64,000 nucleotides of DNA from Salinirubrum litoreum (GTDB lineage Archaea > Halobacteriota > Halobacteria > Halobacteriales > Haloferacaceae). Under the pieces are notes generated by a model. That model did no database searches and was not told the DNA's origin. It saw only the letters and a list, made by a program, of their open reading frames with translations. The stretch lies in contig NZ_JAJCVJ010000003.1 of the NCBI RefSeq assembly GCF_020567425.1, forward strand, positions 1 through 64,000, in the 5' to 3' direction. How positions within the stretch are numbered: the stretch's first letter is position 1; each line of letters starts with the position of its first letter. The position numbers and the translations under genes are program-made. Shown one piece after another: positions 11,301-17,918 of this stretch.

Positions 11301-12239
11301 GAGAGCGATCGACAGCGGCGAGTTGCTCCCGCTGTGTGTCACCTCCAGCGTCGCGCTCTTCGGATCGACGCTCGAGGGCGTGAACGTCACCGGGATGTCG
11401 GCGGACTCGCCGGGCGCGAGGGTCGTCTGCGACGCCGCTCCCGTCGAGAAGTCGCCCGCGTCCGTGCCGGTGACGGACACGTCCGTGATGTCGATACTCG
11501 GGTCGCCCGACGCGCCGAGGTTCGTCACCGTGACTGTCTCCGTCCCGCTGTTGCCGGTCACGACCGACCCGAAGTCGACCGTTCCGGGGCCGCCGAGTGT
11601 GTCCGGCTGTGGTTCGGCGGAGACGATCTCGATGGCGTTGATCTGCGGGTTCTCCGTGACGTGCGTGAAGTCGACGTCGACCGTCCCGTCGCTCGTCACG
11701 GTGAACGACTCCATCGCGCCGGTCTGGTCGCCGTACGTCTCGATGATGTCGAAGTCGTTGAGTTCCTGCCCCTCGACCGAGACGTCGAAGACCCGGTCGC
11801 CGACGTTGCTGGTACACGTACACCCGTCGTAGAAGTACAGTCTCACTTCCACCTGCTGGCCAGACGGGACGTCGAACTCGTACTGCATCTCGTCTCCGTC
11901 GCCGGCCTCACCGTCGTCCCATCGTTCTGTCTCCCAGATCTGGGTGGACGTTCCGTCCGGGACCGAACTGTCGATCGCGTTCGGCTGACCGTGGCCTGCG
12001 GTGTTGTCACCCCCCGAGACCAGATAGCTCTGGAGCGACGAGTCCCACGTCGTTCCGTCGATGCTCCCTCCCGCGTTCGCGCGGTAGAGCACGTCGCCGG
12101 GGGCGGCCGACGCAGTGTCGGTGAAGGCCACCGTGCCGACCATCGGTGACAACACCAACAGCAACACGACCGCGAGCACGACGATCGTCCGTCCGTATCG
12201 ATGTATGCGTCTCAGTGTCATGGCTTGTCTCTGTGACAC
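5361..12239 (-). CDS. Giant secreted protein: four malectin domains, sugar-dehydrogenase-like beta-propeller, PKD, Ig-like and TSP3 modules
   Basis: 2292 residues. N-terminal membrane/signal segment about 19-46. Order: malectin 1 (47-210), choice-of-anchor-D/HYDIN-like domain (213-318), a beta-propeller resembling glucose/sorbosone dehydrogenases (about 320-775; NPTSLQFGPDGRLYVSQQDG, HAPNGLALDEQNGVLYLAEG, GFRNPYDVHL), TSP3-type calcium loops (780-850, DADGDG and DDDGNPDELDDDDDNDG), a LamG-like sandwich (860-1100), PKD (1103-1190), malectin 2 (1196-1375), a dockerin-like helix pair with a WSSG/WSTG signature (1393-1450), Ig-like (1455-1540), malectin 3 (1545-1715), the unclassified domain shared with the 924-residue neighbour (1720-2020), Ig-like (2026-2110) and malectin 4 (2115-2285). 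There is no C-terminal dockerin of the neighbours' type. A TATA-like box 24 nt upstream fits a start at 12239; ATG 12221 is an alternative. Catalytic activity of the propeller (PQQ-dependent in known relatives) is unproven. Confidence 0.85.
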   Translation of the reverse strand: MSQRQAMTLRRIHRYGRTIVVLAVVLLLVLSPMVGTVAFTDTASAAPGDVLYRANAGGSIDGTTWDSSLQSYLVSGGDNTAGHGQPNAIDSSVPDGTSTQIWETERWDDGEAGDGDEMQYEFDVPSGQQVEVRLYFYDGCTCTSNVGDRVFDVSVEGQELNDFDIIETYGDQTGAMESFTVTSDGTVDVDFTHVTENPQINAIEIVSAEPQPDTLGGPGTVDFGSVVTGNSGTETVTVTNLGASGDPSIDITDVSVTGTDAGDFSTGAASQTTLAPGESADIPVTFTPSSVDPKSATLEVTHSGSNSPLSIALSGEGVSDVPVGFGSSQLDLSGVSVSSINNPTSLQFGPDGRLYVSQQDGTIYAFEVERTAENDYAATSAETITTIKNDIPNHNDDGDYNSQQIRQVTGITVTGTASQPVLYVSSSDWRIATGNTDPPSESLDTNSGVISKLTETDSGWDHTMLVRGLPRSEENHAPNGLALDEQNGVLYLAEGGHTNMGTPSNFFSNIPEYAYSGAILSIDLSEIESMSEKDAANTDVPYKYDLPTLAPGQTSTDGPFGGLDGDNMAVLEQDSPVQVYAPGFRNPYDVHLTEDGQLYSVDNGPNGGLGGPPTATCEVASQDSGTTYSDNLHYISGEGYYAGHPNPVRGNPDYIPGAVYDGYDGTGECDYLVPGQEDGALATFGASTNGLTEYTASNFGGAMQGDLLTSSFDGNIYRIELNAQGDDVSESPTPLLSSGGTLDVTTQGDDDPFPGTVWSAERTDNAIQVFEPADYDGGGDTQCDLSDPTADADGDGYTNGDEQAVGTDPCSAASVPDDYDDDGNPDELDDDDDNDGLSDSEDPFALDPDNGQTTELPVTLDFSSTDTFDNTIPATSGGTDGLGFTGLMSNGQDPYSDLYNPDNVFAGGQANLLSVDEVPQGDAYQDQNDQQYAFQFGADTSDVSQPFTVHTTVAGFPGDPESAQSAGMFVGTGDQDNYLKFVVSAAGGSGGVQLATENGGTFTDVATVSDSSVTGSNTATDLYLTVDPTTDPAPDNGVDEYAVTATYTVDGGTEQTVGTAAAPAAWFTDSDQGLAIGVISTSNFASSTFSATWDQLSVQYAEGSVVADAGDDQTVDEGATVTLDASGSSGDSLTYSWTQTGGPDVTLSDASAAQPTFTAPDVDSETTLTFEVSVSDGSATDTDTVSVTVQDTTPADGEVVYRVNAGGQEVAATDDGPAWSADTEASPSQYVNADGDNGLSTYSTTDTVTLDSSVPSSTPASVFQTERFDADTDGSTADDTEMQWTFSDQIQSGQTYEVRLYFAEIFLDSSNVDAQGPRTFDVVVEGETKLNDYNIYDQYGHDVGVVESYEVTPSDGSIDVEFLHEQENPKISAIEVVAVDGTTGDLTVAEAIADNNAPEDQIDLQEIQTAIDYWSSGSEVPDTGGETISLTEIQSLIDIWSTGATVGDGGGNTAPTVQSIADQTVTEGESATVGVSASDADGDALTLSKTSGPAFVTLTDDGDGTGSLDVAPQSGDAGTYTVEVTADDGTDATTESFQLTVEAATGGTVVAAVNAGGSDYTASDGTTYVADSNFDGSFGNSQGTTETTLEIADTDDDPLYQTERYGDPLTYSVPVEDGTYEVTLKFAEIYHTSETDGSGDDDGGGDGEVGDRVFDVSIEGQQVLTDYDIYAEAGGLTAVDETVTVEVTDGTLNIDMPASQDFAKLSAFKIVEASDGGPAGATSADVTVNSGSSNIDASTFNSGSFEVTNTGDEPISSVTIDLSESLIPDAVFDPQGTAGDSGAKGLEIDSESGDGAGVVSTADADVFSQPQNGQNGDDGYKALTVEFDDFDPGETVAFSVDIDPTTIKGVETTGGEGSVSGLELSGSAVTVQSSSATVSNDLFTDGSAGGSQSSVTSDAPAAPTLGVDGVTLQSTDFPNHGAATVSSASQTLTLSGPADATVEVLTVEASAPPSDGYDVDAFEADNAEAVNTQTVTLDSNGEATVDVSLSESNLNYVQAAVQDGSGATGAVSQTVVLEVETDTNTAPSIDALSDQTVVTGENVVVPVSASDPDGDTVSLSLSQSPAFVTLDSGEISIDPGSGDAGTYTVEVTADDGAATSTESFQLTVDTATATTDGTVLARVNVGESTTLSATDGGPDWTGIAGTSTDGPLVSVTGESTGNYDGGDDVTAGSAVPSSTPPGVYDAERYGGMTWEFDVSSGAEVEVRLYLGSQCPCTNTEGTRQYNVDVEGQQVLTEYDPVQDVGHATGTVKAFTVTENGDGTVTITFTPGAIENPQVNAIEIVETSSGGSS

Positions 12240-12257
12240 TTCTCACGTGTTAGCGGT

Positions 12258-12268
12258 AATTAGTATAC
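12258..12268 (-). promoter_or_regulatory. TATA box of the 2292-residue surface-protein gene
   Basis: Read on the minus strand the sequence is GTATACTAATT, centred about 24 nt before the ATG at 12239, the spacing of a leaderless or near-leaderless archaeal promoter. It sits in an AT-richer patch (12250-12320) inside otherwise GC-rich DNA. In the rest of the 12240-12639 gap I see no gene. Confidence 0.5.
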
Positions 12269-12639
12269 ACAACAAACTATTACGAAACCGAACGATAAGT
12301 CTCTGTAAACCCCGATTTATGCAGTTTCAGCGGCCCTCATGCAACGTGTCGACGGACGAGGGTGAGTGGCCGACCCTAACAACTGATTAATTCTCCGACA
12401 GGACCGCGAATATACCGGGCCGGCGGTTCTCCGGCGAGAAACGAGACGTGCGTCCGGAACACGGCTCACAGCGGCCCCGACGATACCCTCACTCGTGTCG
12501 ACAGGGCCGTCGCTCGGCGAGGAGTCGGGCCTGAACAGCACCCGGAGACGCGTTCGACGACAGCCTCGCCGATGTCACGCCGCCCACGTGATGCGATCGG
12601 TTGTGACGGCCCTCCTGTGGTCGTCGCTCGTCGGGCGAC

Positions 12640-13050
12640 TCAGTTCGTCCAGGGATGGGAGTCGTACAGTACTGCGAGACACTCCTCGACGAACTGCGAG
12701 AGTCGGCCTCCGACGCCGTGGTCCATCGAGAAGCCGATGGCCGTTCCAGCCTCGTCGAGCAGGTGGACGACGAGGGCGCCCCCGAAGACGTGCGTCGAGG
12801 CGAACAGCGGACCGAAGGAGGGGTCGTCGGACGTCGGGCGACACGCGAGTCGCTCGCCCTCGTAGAGATTCCGGATGCGGTCCAGTCGGTCGACCGCGAC
12901 CGACCGGTCGATGTCGTCGGCGACGTAGTGAACGACCTGTTCGTCCGGGTGGTACTCGACGAGACTCCGGAAGTCGTCGCCGAGTCGGTCGCTGAGAAAC
13001 GACACCAGCCGCTCGGGATCGCGTCCGGGGACGTCGGTCGGTTCACTCAT
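12640..13050 (-). CDS. Small haloarchaeal protein, DUF7522-like
   Basis: 136 residues from the ATG at 13048-13050. That start is chosen because a TATA-like sequence (TTAAGTACC on the minus strand, 13072-13080) lies 27 nt upstream, and the longer open frame to 13308 has an unnatural Arg/Pro-rich composition. The protein begins with an RLVSFLSDRLGDDFR helix and has alternating strands (VVHYVADD, GGALVVHLLDE, GFSMDHGV). This resembles small haloarchaeal proteins annotated as DUF7522, but that link is from memory and uncertain. It has no signal peptide or TM segment and is probably cytoplasmic. Function unknown. Confidence 0.65.
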   Translation of the reverse strand: MSEPTDVPGRDPERLVSFLSDRLGDDFRSLVEYHPDEQVVHYVADDIDRSVAVDRLDRIRNLYEGERLACRPTSDDPSFGPLFASTHVFGGALVVHLLDEAGTAIGFSMDHGVGGRLSQFVEECLAVLYDSHPWTN

Positions 13051-13448
13051 GATTGTGACAGAGACCGATCCGGTACTTAAGCGCGTGGGCTCGCGGCGCG
13101 CGGCCTCGAGAGTTCGACGAAAACGAGGACTCGGGGTCGGGCGACACTGTCGGCGACCACCCGGTGTCCCCGTTGCGAACGGAACCACACTCAGTCCGTC
13201 TGGACCGGTATCGTTCCACGGCACGCCGGACGGAAGTTCGTCAGCGTGGTCACGTGACACCAACACGTGACGAGTCGCGAATCGCGGTCCAGCCTCCTGA
13301 ACAATCACCCGTTAACGTCGTCCGGTCGACTCGTAGGGACAGACAAAACGCGGTCGGATGGTCGGTGGTACCGGCACCACGACCGGCAGCCCTCGGGTCC
13401 GAATTCGGTAGACGTAACCCTGCTCGGGCGAACAATCGACCAGCGACG
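13051..13448. other. 398-nt gap between divergent genes
   Basis: Holds the TATA-like box of the minus-strand gene at 13072-13080 and presumably the promoter of the PAS gene. Open frames across it have out-of-character Arg/Pro/Ser-rich translations. I see no gene, RNA or repeat. Confidence 0.4.
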
Positions 13449-14039
13449 ATGGAGCCTCGACGCGACCTGATCGATCTGTTCCGCGCCGACCGGCCGACGT
13501 TCCGCGCCCGCGTGGACTCGGTGCTGACCGACACCGACCGGGCGGACACGGCGCGGCGTGACGCACTCGCGGCCGGCCCCGAGAGCGAGCGATTCGACGG
13601 CCCACCCGAACTCGACGACTACGGGTCGCTCTCGCTTCGAACACGTGATCTCGTCTGGCGGTGTTACCTCCTCGACCACGCCCCACTCGGACTCACGATC
13701 TGCGGCCCGGCCTTCCGCGACACGCCGATCGTCTACGCGACGCGGACGATGCGCGCGATCACGGGCTACTCGCTCGCGGACCTGCGCGGCGAGAATCCCC
13801 GACTCCTCCAGGGGCCGGACACCGACGCCGACGCGGTCGCAGACCTCCGGGAGGCGGTGGACATCTGGGAACCGGTGACGGTCGAGTTGTGGAACTACCG
13901 GAAAGACGGTACTCGCTTTCGGAATCGGCTGTCGCTCGTCCCCTTGCCGGACGAGACCGGTACTGTCGGCAACTGGCTGGGCGTGCAGGAGGCGGTCGAC
14001 GCCGTCACCGAGACGCGCGAGCAGTCACCGGACGGGTGA
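13449..14039 (+). CDS. Single-domain PAS (LOV-like) sensor protein without the photoactive cysteine
   Basis: 196 residues from the ATG at 13449; upstream in-frame sequence is not protein-like. Residues about 1-70 are helical (DLIDLFRADRPTFRARVDSVL). Residues 75-190 form a PAS domain whose core (AITGYSLADLRGENPRLLQG, then a TVELWNYRKDGTRF strand pair and a LPDETGTVGNWLGVQ strand) has the LOV-family layout. In true LOV photosensors the motif is GxNCRFLQ and the Cys bonds to the flavin; here the position is Pro (GENPRLLQ), so no cysteinyl adduct can form. No kinase or HTH output is attached, so it may act through protein contacts. Its convergent neighbour encodes a HalOD1 protein, but the two are not co-transcribed. 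Confidence 0.85.
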   Translation: MEPRRDLIDLFRADRPTFRARVDSVLTDTDRADTARRDALAAGPESERFDGPPELDDYGSLSLRTRDLVWRCYLLDHAPLGLTICGPAFRDTPIVYATRTMRAITGYSLADLRGENPRLLQGPDTDADAVADLREAVDIWEPVTVELWNYRKDGTRFRNRLSLVPLPDETGTVGNWLGVQEAVDAVTETREQSPDG

Positions 14040-14054
14040 CCTGTCCCAGGGCGC

Positions 14055-14300
14055 TCACCGCGCTTCGTGGACTTCGACGGTGTACTGGTCGTCCACCGTC
14101 ACCTCGTAGTCGCGGTACTCGAAGGTGACCTGACCACTGGTGTTTCTGAACAGGTCTTCCAGTGCTTCCGGGTCGATCACGTCGTACAGTGGCGGCGTGA
14201 GTTCGTCGGTTGCGACGTTCTCGTGTGCTGCCAGTGCGCTGGCTACCGCCGAGGTCACGTCCCCACTCGCCGACTGTCGTGCGACTTTGCCCGTGTGCAT
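14055..14300 (-). CDS. HalOD1 output-domain protein
   Basis: 81 residues from the ATG at 14298-14300. A second in-frame ATG lies at 14327, but its codon falls inside a TATA-like sequence (TTATGTACG, 14322-14330 on the minus strand) about 27 nt before 14300, which favours the shorter leaderless form. The sequence shows the HalOD1 signature: an Ala-rich helix, then PPLYDVIDPEALEDLF, GQVTFEYRDYEVTV and a final strand. HalOD1 is found alone or attached to response-regulator receivers in Halobacteria and is thought to be an output module of unknown mechanism. It ends 16 nt from the convergent PAS gene. Confidence 0.85.
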   Translation of the reverse strand: MHTGKVARQSASGDVTSAVASALAAHENVATDELTPPLYDVIDPEALEDLFRNTSGQVTFEYRDYEVTVDDQYTVEVHEAR

Positions 14301-14718
14301 ACGATATCCATCATGTTCTACGTACATAACGTCTGTGCAGGAAATCGAACTCCGACCCCTGAATACAAGAAATACCGTGAGTGATACTATCGTCAGACGA
14401 AATATGAGCAGATCGAAGCAAGAAAATATCTCTCCGCCGGGTTCTGCGGCTCCCGGCTCTCCCCGTTGTGTGCACGACTCGTGTGCGGGTTCGCACATAT
14501 CTGTCAGAGAATCGGGAGACTGCGCCGCTTCCCGGGGGGTCGGTCGCCGGTCGGCCCGGCGTCTCCTCGCCCGGACCAGCCGCAACCGTCAGGGCCACGG
14601 CGACAGGCGACGACCGTGCCGCCGCCTCCTCTGGTCCGACGGACGTCAGACGCCCGTCGTCCACGCAGTCCGGATCGGTGGGACGTCAGACGCCGAGAGG
14701 CCGTCGCCGGTCGCACAC
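14301..14718. other. 418-nt gap, AT-richer in its first 150 nt
   Basis: The stretch 14322-14440 is clearly less GC-rich than its surroundings and contains the HalOD1 promoter. The remainder is GC-rich with no convincing gene on either strand; the open frames here are Arg/Pro-rich. Confidence 0.4.
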
Positions 14719-15603
14719 TCACTCGTACTCGACCGTCTCCAAGCGCCCCCGCCAGTACGCGAGGTCGCCGGTCGGCCGGTTCCACTCCGCCCGGCCGGCG
14801 GTCGGCACTAGCATCCCACCGCGTTCCTCGTAGGCCCACCAGTGGCCCGACCACGGCGTGCGCTCGTAGCGCCCGTCGTCCTGCTGGGCGGGACGCTCGC
14901 CGCTCACGTGCGTCACGAGGTCGTCCTCGCCGAAGTGGACGACCAGCGAGGCGGTCGTCTCGCCGACCGAGAGCGTGGCGCGTGCCGACCGGTCGTCGAT
15001 CGCGTCCCACGAGACGCCGGCACTCGGCAGGAGGGCCGGCGGGTACCACGGACTCTCGCCGAGGTAGCGGAGCAGTTCCCCTTCGTCCAACTCGGGACTC
15101 GACTCGGCGTCGGCGACGGTGATCGCAGAGAACACCGTCGCCGTCAGCGACCCCTCGCCCGCGACGAACGAGTCGACGACACGGGCCGAGACGAACGGTG
15201 CCATCTCGATCGACGCCTCCCAGACGAACCCCGGCGGGTCGGTCGTGACCTGCTGTGTCGCCGAGAAGGGTCGCCACGGGGAGTCGGCGTCACCGGTCCG
15301 GAACTCCCCGGTCTGGGTGAGGTCGACGAACCGCACCTGCGACCGGTTCTCGGGGAGGACCCGGGAGAGGTAGCGCGCCACCGGCGGCGGGAGGTCGGCG
15401 AGTTCGGCCCCGACGTCGGTCGCCGTGTCACCGTCCTCGTCTGCCTCGGTCTCACTGTCGGCGTCGACCTCCGCACCTCGCCGGAGGTCGTTTCTGAGTG
15501 CGGTGATCTCGCGGTCACGCCGGCGTCGGGCGACGACACCCACGAGACCGGCGAGGGCGACGCCGGCAGCCAGCAGTGCAGCGAAGAACCCTCGCCGAGT
15601 CAC
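14719..15603 (-). CDS. Membrane-anchored DUF6544-like protein
   Basis: 294 residues from a GTG start at 15601-15603. One N-terminal TM segment (about 4-24) is followed by RRRRDRE, so the N-terminus acts as an uncleaved anchor or signal. After an acidic linker (about 45-65) the body matches the DUF6544/DUF6920 pattern: LPPPVARYLSRVLPE, a WRPFSATQQ strand, DPPGFVWEA, DSFVAGEGSL, LRYLGESPWYPPALLPS, GVSWDAIDD and a final GDLAYWRGRL. That family has no established biochemical role. The gene stands alone: its neighbours lie 183 nt away (divergent) and 418 nt away. Confidence 0.75.
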   Translation of the reverse strand: MTRRGFFAALLAAGVALAGLVGVVARRRRDREITALRNDLRRGAEVDADSETEADEDGDTATDVGAELADLPPPVARYLSRVLPENRSQVRFVDLTQTGEFRTGDADSPWRPFSATQQVTTDPPGFVWEASIEMAPFVSARVVDSFVAGEGSLTATVFSAITVADAESSPELDEGELLRYLGESPWYPPALLPSAGVSWDAIDDRSARATLSVGETTASLVVHFGEDDLVTHVSGERPAQQDDGRYERTPWSGHWWAYEERGGMLVPTAGRAEWNRPTGDLAYWRGRLETVEYE

Positions 15604-15786
15604 TGTCGGTCACCACCGCGTCGGTACGTCAGCCGTCGGGAGATCTGTCGATCCGATACCATGAGTCGGCTACGACGCCGGATCGCCTATACCCTGGTGG
15701 CGGTTCTCGGGCCGGGAGAATCGGCGCTGCCGGGCTTGTGTATACCGGCCGCACACTCAGGGTCGCGGCCGTCGTCTCGCTCCGGT

Positions 15787-16683
15787 ATGGACACCGAAGA
15801 CACCGGAGCATCGAGTAGTGTCTCGACCGCGACCGACGTCGATCGACTCGTCGAGTCTCCTGCGGTCCGGGGGTTCACCGTCTTCGTTCTCGGGACGCTG
15901 GGCTTCTCGTGGTCGCTGTGGGCACTACTCGTGGCCGACCTCGTCCCGCCGTCGGCGACGACGCCGTTGATCCTCGTCGGTGGGTTCGGTCCCCTCGTCG
16001 GCGCACTGCTCACGCTCCGGGTGCAGGGGGCCTCCATCCGGGCGTGGCTCCGGTCGAACCTCCGACTCCGACTGCCGGTGCGGTGGTACCTCGTCGCGCT
16101 CCTGCTTCCGCCGCTACTCGTCGGCCTCGCGGGTCTCGTCCACGCGGGGGTGTTCGGTGCGCGACTCGACCTCGGGAGCCTCCCGCCGGCGTGGGTCTAT
16201 CCGGCCGGTCTCGTGCTCGTCTTCTTCGTCGGCGGTGGGCAGGAGGAACTGGGCTGGCGGGCGTTCGCGGTGCCGGTCCTGCAGGAGCGGTTCTCGGCGC
16301 TTCTCACCAGCCTCCTCGTCGGCGTCGTCTGGGTCTGCTGGCACCTCCCGCTGTTCGTCGTCCCCGGAAGCAGTCAGGCCGGCATCCCCCTCGCGCCCTA
16401 CGCCGTCGCCGTCGTCTCCGTCTCGGTCGTCTTCACCTGGCTCTACAACTCGACGGCCAGCGTGCTTCCGGCGATGCTCCTCCACGGGGGGATCAACCCC
16501 ATCGCCCAGTACTTCCCGACCGGCGGGGCCGACGCCATCCGGACCGTCGAGGGCTACGGATCGTACGCGCTGGTCGTCCTCGGTCTCGCTCTCGTGGTGC
16601 TGTCGGTGTCCGGCGCTGCGAGTTTCGCCGACGAGAGGGTTCGTCTCTCCGCGTTGACCGGGTCCTCCGAGACGGCGGACTGA
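15787..16683 (+). CDS. CPBP-family intramembrane glutamic endopeptidase
   Basis: 298 residues from the ATG at 15787; a TATA-like GTATACC at 15738-15744 leaves a short leader. About eight TM segments. The CPBP (Abi/Rce1-type) motifs are present: GGGQEELGWRAF (EExxxR, about residue 155), a downstream WHLPLF histidine motif and a third HGGINP motif (about 235-240). CPBP enzymes cleave proteins or peptides within the membrane and in bacteria process prenylated proteins, signal peptides or bacteriocins; substrates in haloarchaea are unknown. A paralogue with the same motifs is encoded at 41366-42313. No partner gene is evident. Confidence 0.9.
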   Translation: MDTEDTGASSSVSTATDVDRLVESPAVRGFTVFVLGTLGFSWSLWALLVADLVPPSATTPLILVGGFGPLVGALLTLRVQGASIRAWLRSNLRLRLPVRWYLVALLLPPLLVGLAGLVHAGVFGARLDLGSLPPAWVYPAGLVLVFFVGGGQEELGWRAFAVPVLQERFSALLTSLLVGVVWVCWHLPLFVVPGSSQAGIPLAPYAVAVVSVSVVFTWLYNSTASVLPAMLLHGGINPIAQYFPTGGADAIRTVEGYGSYALVVLGLALVVLSVSGAASFADERVRLSALTGSSETAD

Positions 16684-16801
16684 CCGTCGCTGTCACTCCG
16701 CCCGTCTCGTCCCGACGTTCTCGCGCGACAGCACCGCCGGGACAGTGTCGCCGCGACAGCGTCGCCGAGTGTTTATGCTCCTCCCGTCCGAGGGACGAAC
16801 C

Positions 16802-17620
16802 ATGACCACCACCGAGACGGCCGGCGACCACGCTGAGCACGAACACACCAGCCGGTGGCCGCTGATCGCCGCCGTCGGTGCGGCGGCGTTGTACGCCGGT
16901 GCTGGCCTGTTTCTCGTCGGTCCAGACCTCGTCCCGGTCGTGCTCCCGACACTCCTGCTGGCCGGCGGTGCGCTGGGTTTCCTCGGCGGCATCTTCGGGT
17001 GGCTCTGGGAGGCGTTTCTGGTCGATTACTGGGCCGACCACACCGCCGAGGCGGCCGGCGACCGCGCGGGCGTCTACACGGGTGGGATGCTGCTGTTTCT
17101 CGTCTCGGACGTGGCGACGTTCCTCGCCGGCTTCGTCTACTACGCCTTCATCCGCGTCGGGGCGTGGCCGCCGAGCGAGTTGCCGCCACTGCTCGGGTCG
17201 TTGGTGATCGTCAACACGCTCCTCTTGGTCGCGTCGTCGTTCACGATCCACTACGGGCACCACGCCCTCGAAGCCGGGAACCGCCGGGGCTTCCTCGCCG
17301 GTCTCGTCGCTACGACCCTGCTCGGGGTCGTCTTCCTCGGCGGGCAGGCGCTGGAGTACTACGAGTTCGTCGTCGAGGAGGGCCTGACGCTCGCGGGGGG
17401 TGCGTTCGCCACCGCCTTCTACGGCCTGACGGGGCTCCACGGTCTGCACGTCGCGCTCGGCGTCGTGTTGCTGGGGATCACGCTCGCGCGGGCACTGCGG
17501 GGGCAGTACGCGCCCGACCGGGACACGTCGATCCGCACCGTCTCGCTGTACTGGCACTTCGTAGACGTGGTGTGGGTGTTCCTGGTCGCGGTGCTGTACG
17601 TCGGTGCGGTGGTCGGCTGA
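16802..17620 (+). CDS. coxC: Cytochrome c oxidase subunit III
   Basis: 272 residues from the ATG at 16802; a GTTTATG box about 30 nt upstream supports a leaderless start here. Seven TM segments follow a His-rich N-terminus (HAEHEHTSRW). Diagnostic subunit III features are FTIHYGHHALEAGNRRGF, a long helix ending ALEYYEFVVEEG, then FYGLTGLHGLHVALG and the final YWHFVDVVWVFLVAVLYVG. Subunit III belongs to the haem-copper terminal oxidase, stabilising subunit I and its proton uptake path in the membrane. It faces the coxA operon convergently with about 300 nt between their 3' ends. Confidence 0.95.
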   Translation: MTTTETAGDHAEHEHTSRWPLIAAVGAAALYAGAGLFLVGPDLVPVVLPTLLLAGGALGFLGGIFGWLWEAFLVDYWADHTAEAAGDRAGVYTGGMLLFLVSDVATFLAGFVYYAFIRVGAWPPSELPPLLGSLVIVNTLLLVASSFTIHYGHHALEAGNRRGFLAGLVATTLLGVVFLGGQALEYYEFVVEEGLTLAGGAFATAFYGLTGLHGLHVALGVVLLGITLARALRGQYAPDRDTSIRTVSLYWHFVDVVWVFLVAVLYVGAVVG

Positions 17621-17639
17621 GAACCGGTCCGCCGAGTAC

Positions 17640-17812
17640 TCGCCTTCGAGCACGTCGGAGATTTCCGCGTGGCGGCGTCCGTCGAGTTCTCCCCTCTCGA
17701 GTGCGATTTCGAGGCGTTCGGTGTCGCTCTCGGCGGCCTAATACCGCTCGTACAGCTCTCGGACCTCGTCGTCGGTTTCTGTCGGTGTCGTGGGGCCGGT
17801 GCCGGACGCCAT
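17640..17812 (-). pseudogene. Short ORF interrupted by an in-frame amber codon (possible decayed gene)
   Basis: From the ATG at 17810-17812 the minus strand reads an acidic, haloarchaeal-looking peptide of 24 residues ending ELYERY, then TAG (about 17738-17740). In the same frame it continues with equally coherent sequence (AAESDTERLEIALERGELDG, HAEISDVLEGEYSADRF) up to about 17630, after which it runs antisense into coxC without a stop. A GAG-to-TAG change would explain the break. I do not recognise the family, and the 3' end is undefined. It could also be chance open sequence. Confidence 0.3.
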
Positions 17813-17918
17813 GGTTCCTGTGAACGTTGTCGGCCGCTCGGTTCACCCGTTTCGATGCGAACAAGTACGAAAATATTTGGTCGCAGTGGCTACGTCGACT
17901 CCGACCTCGCTGTCGGAT

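Noticed and set aside
16493-17653. Long minus-strand open frame opposite coxC
   Set aside because: It is antisense to a well-supported cytochrome oxidase subunit III gene, and its translation is Arg/Glu/Gln-rich without any recognisable domain, as expected for shadow frames in GC-rich DNA.
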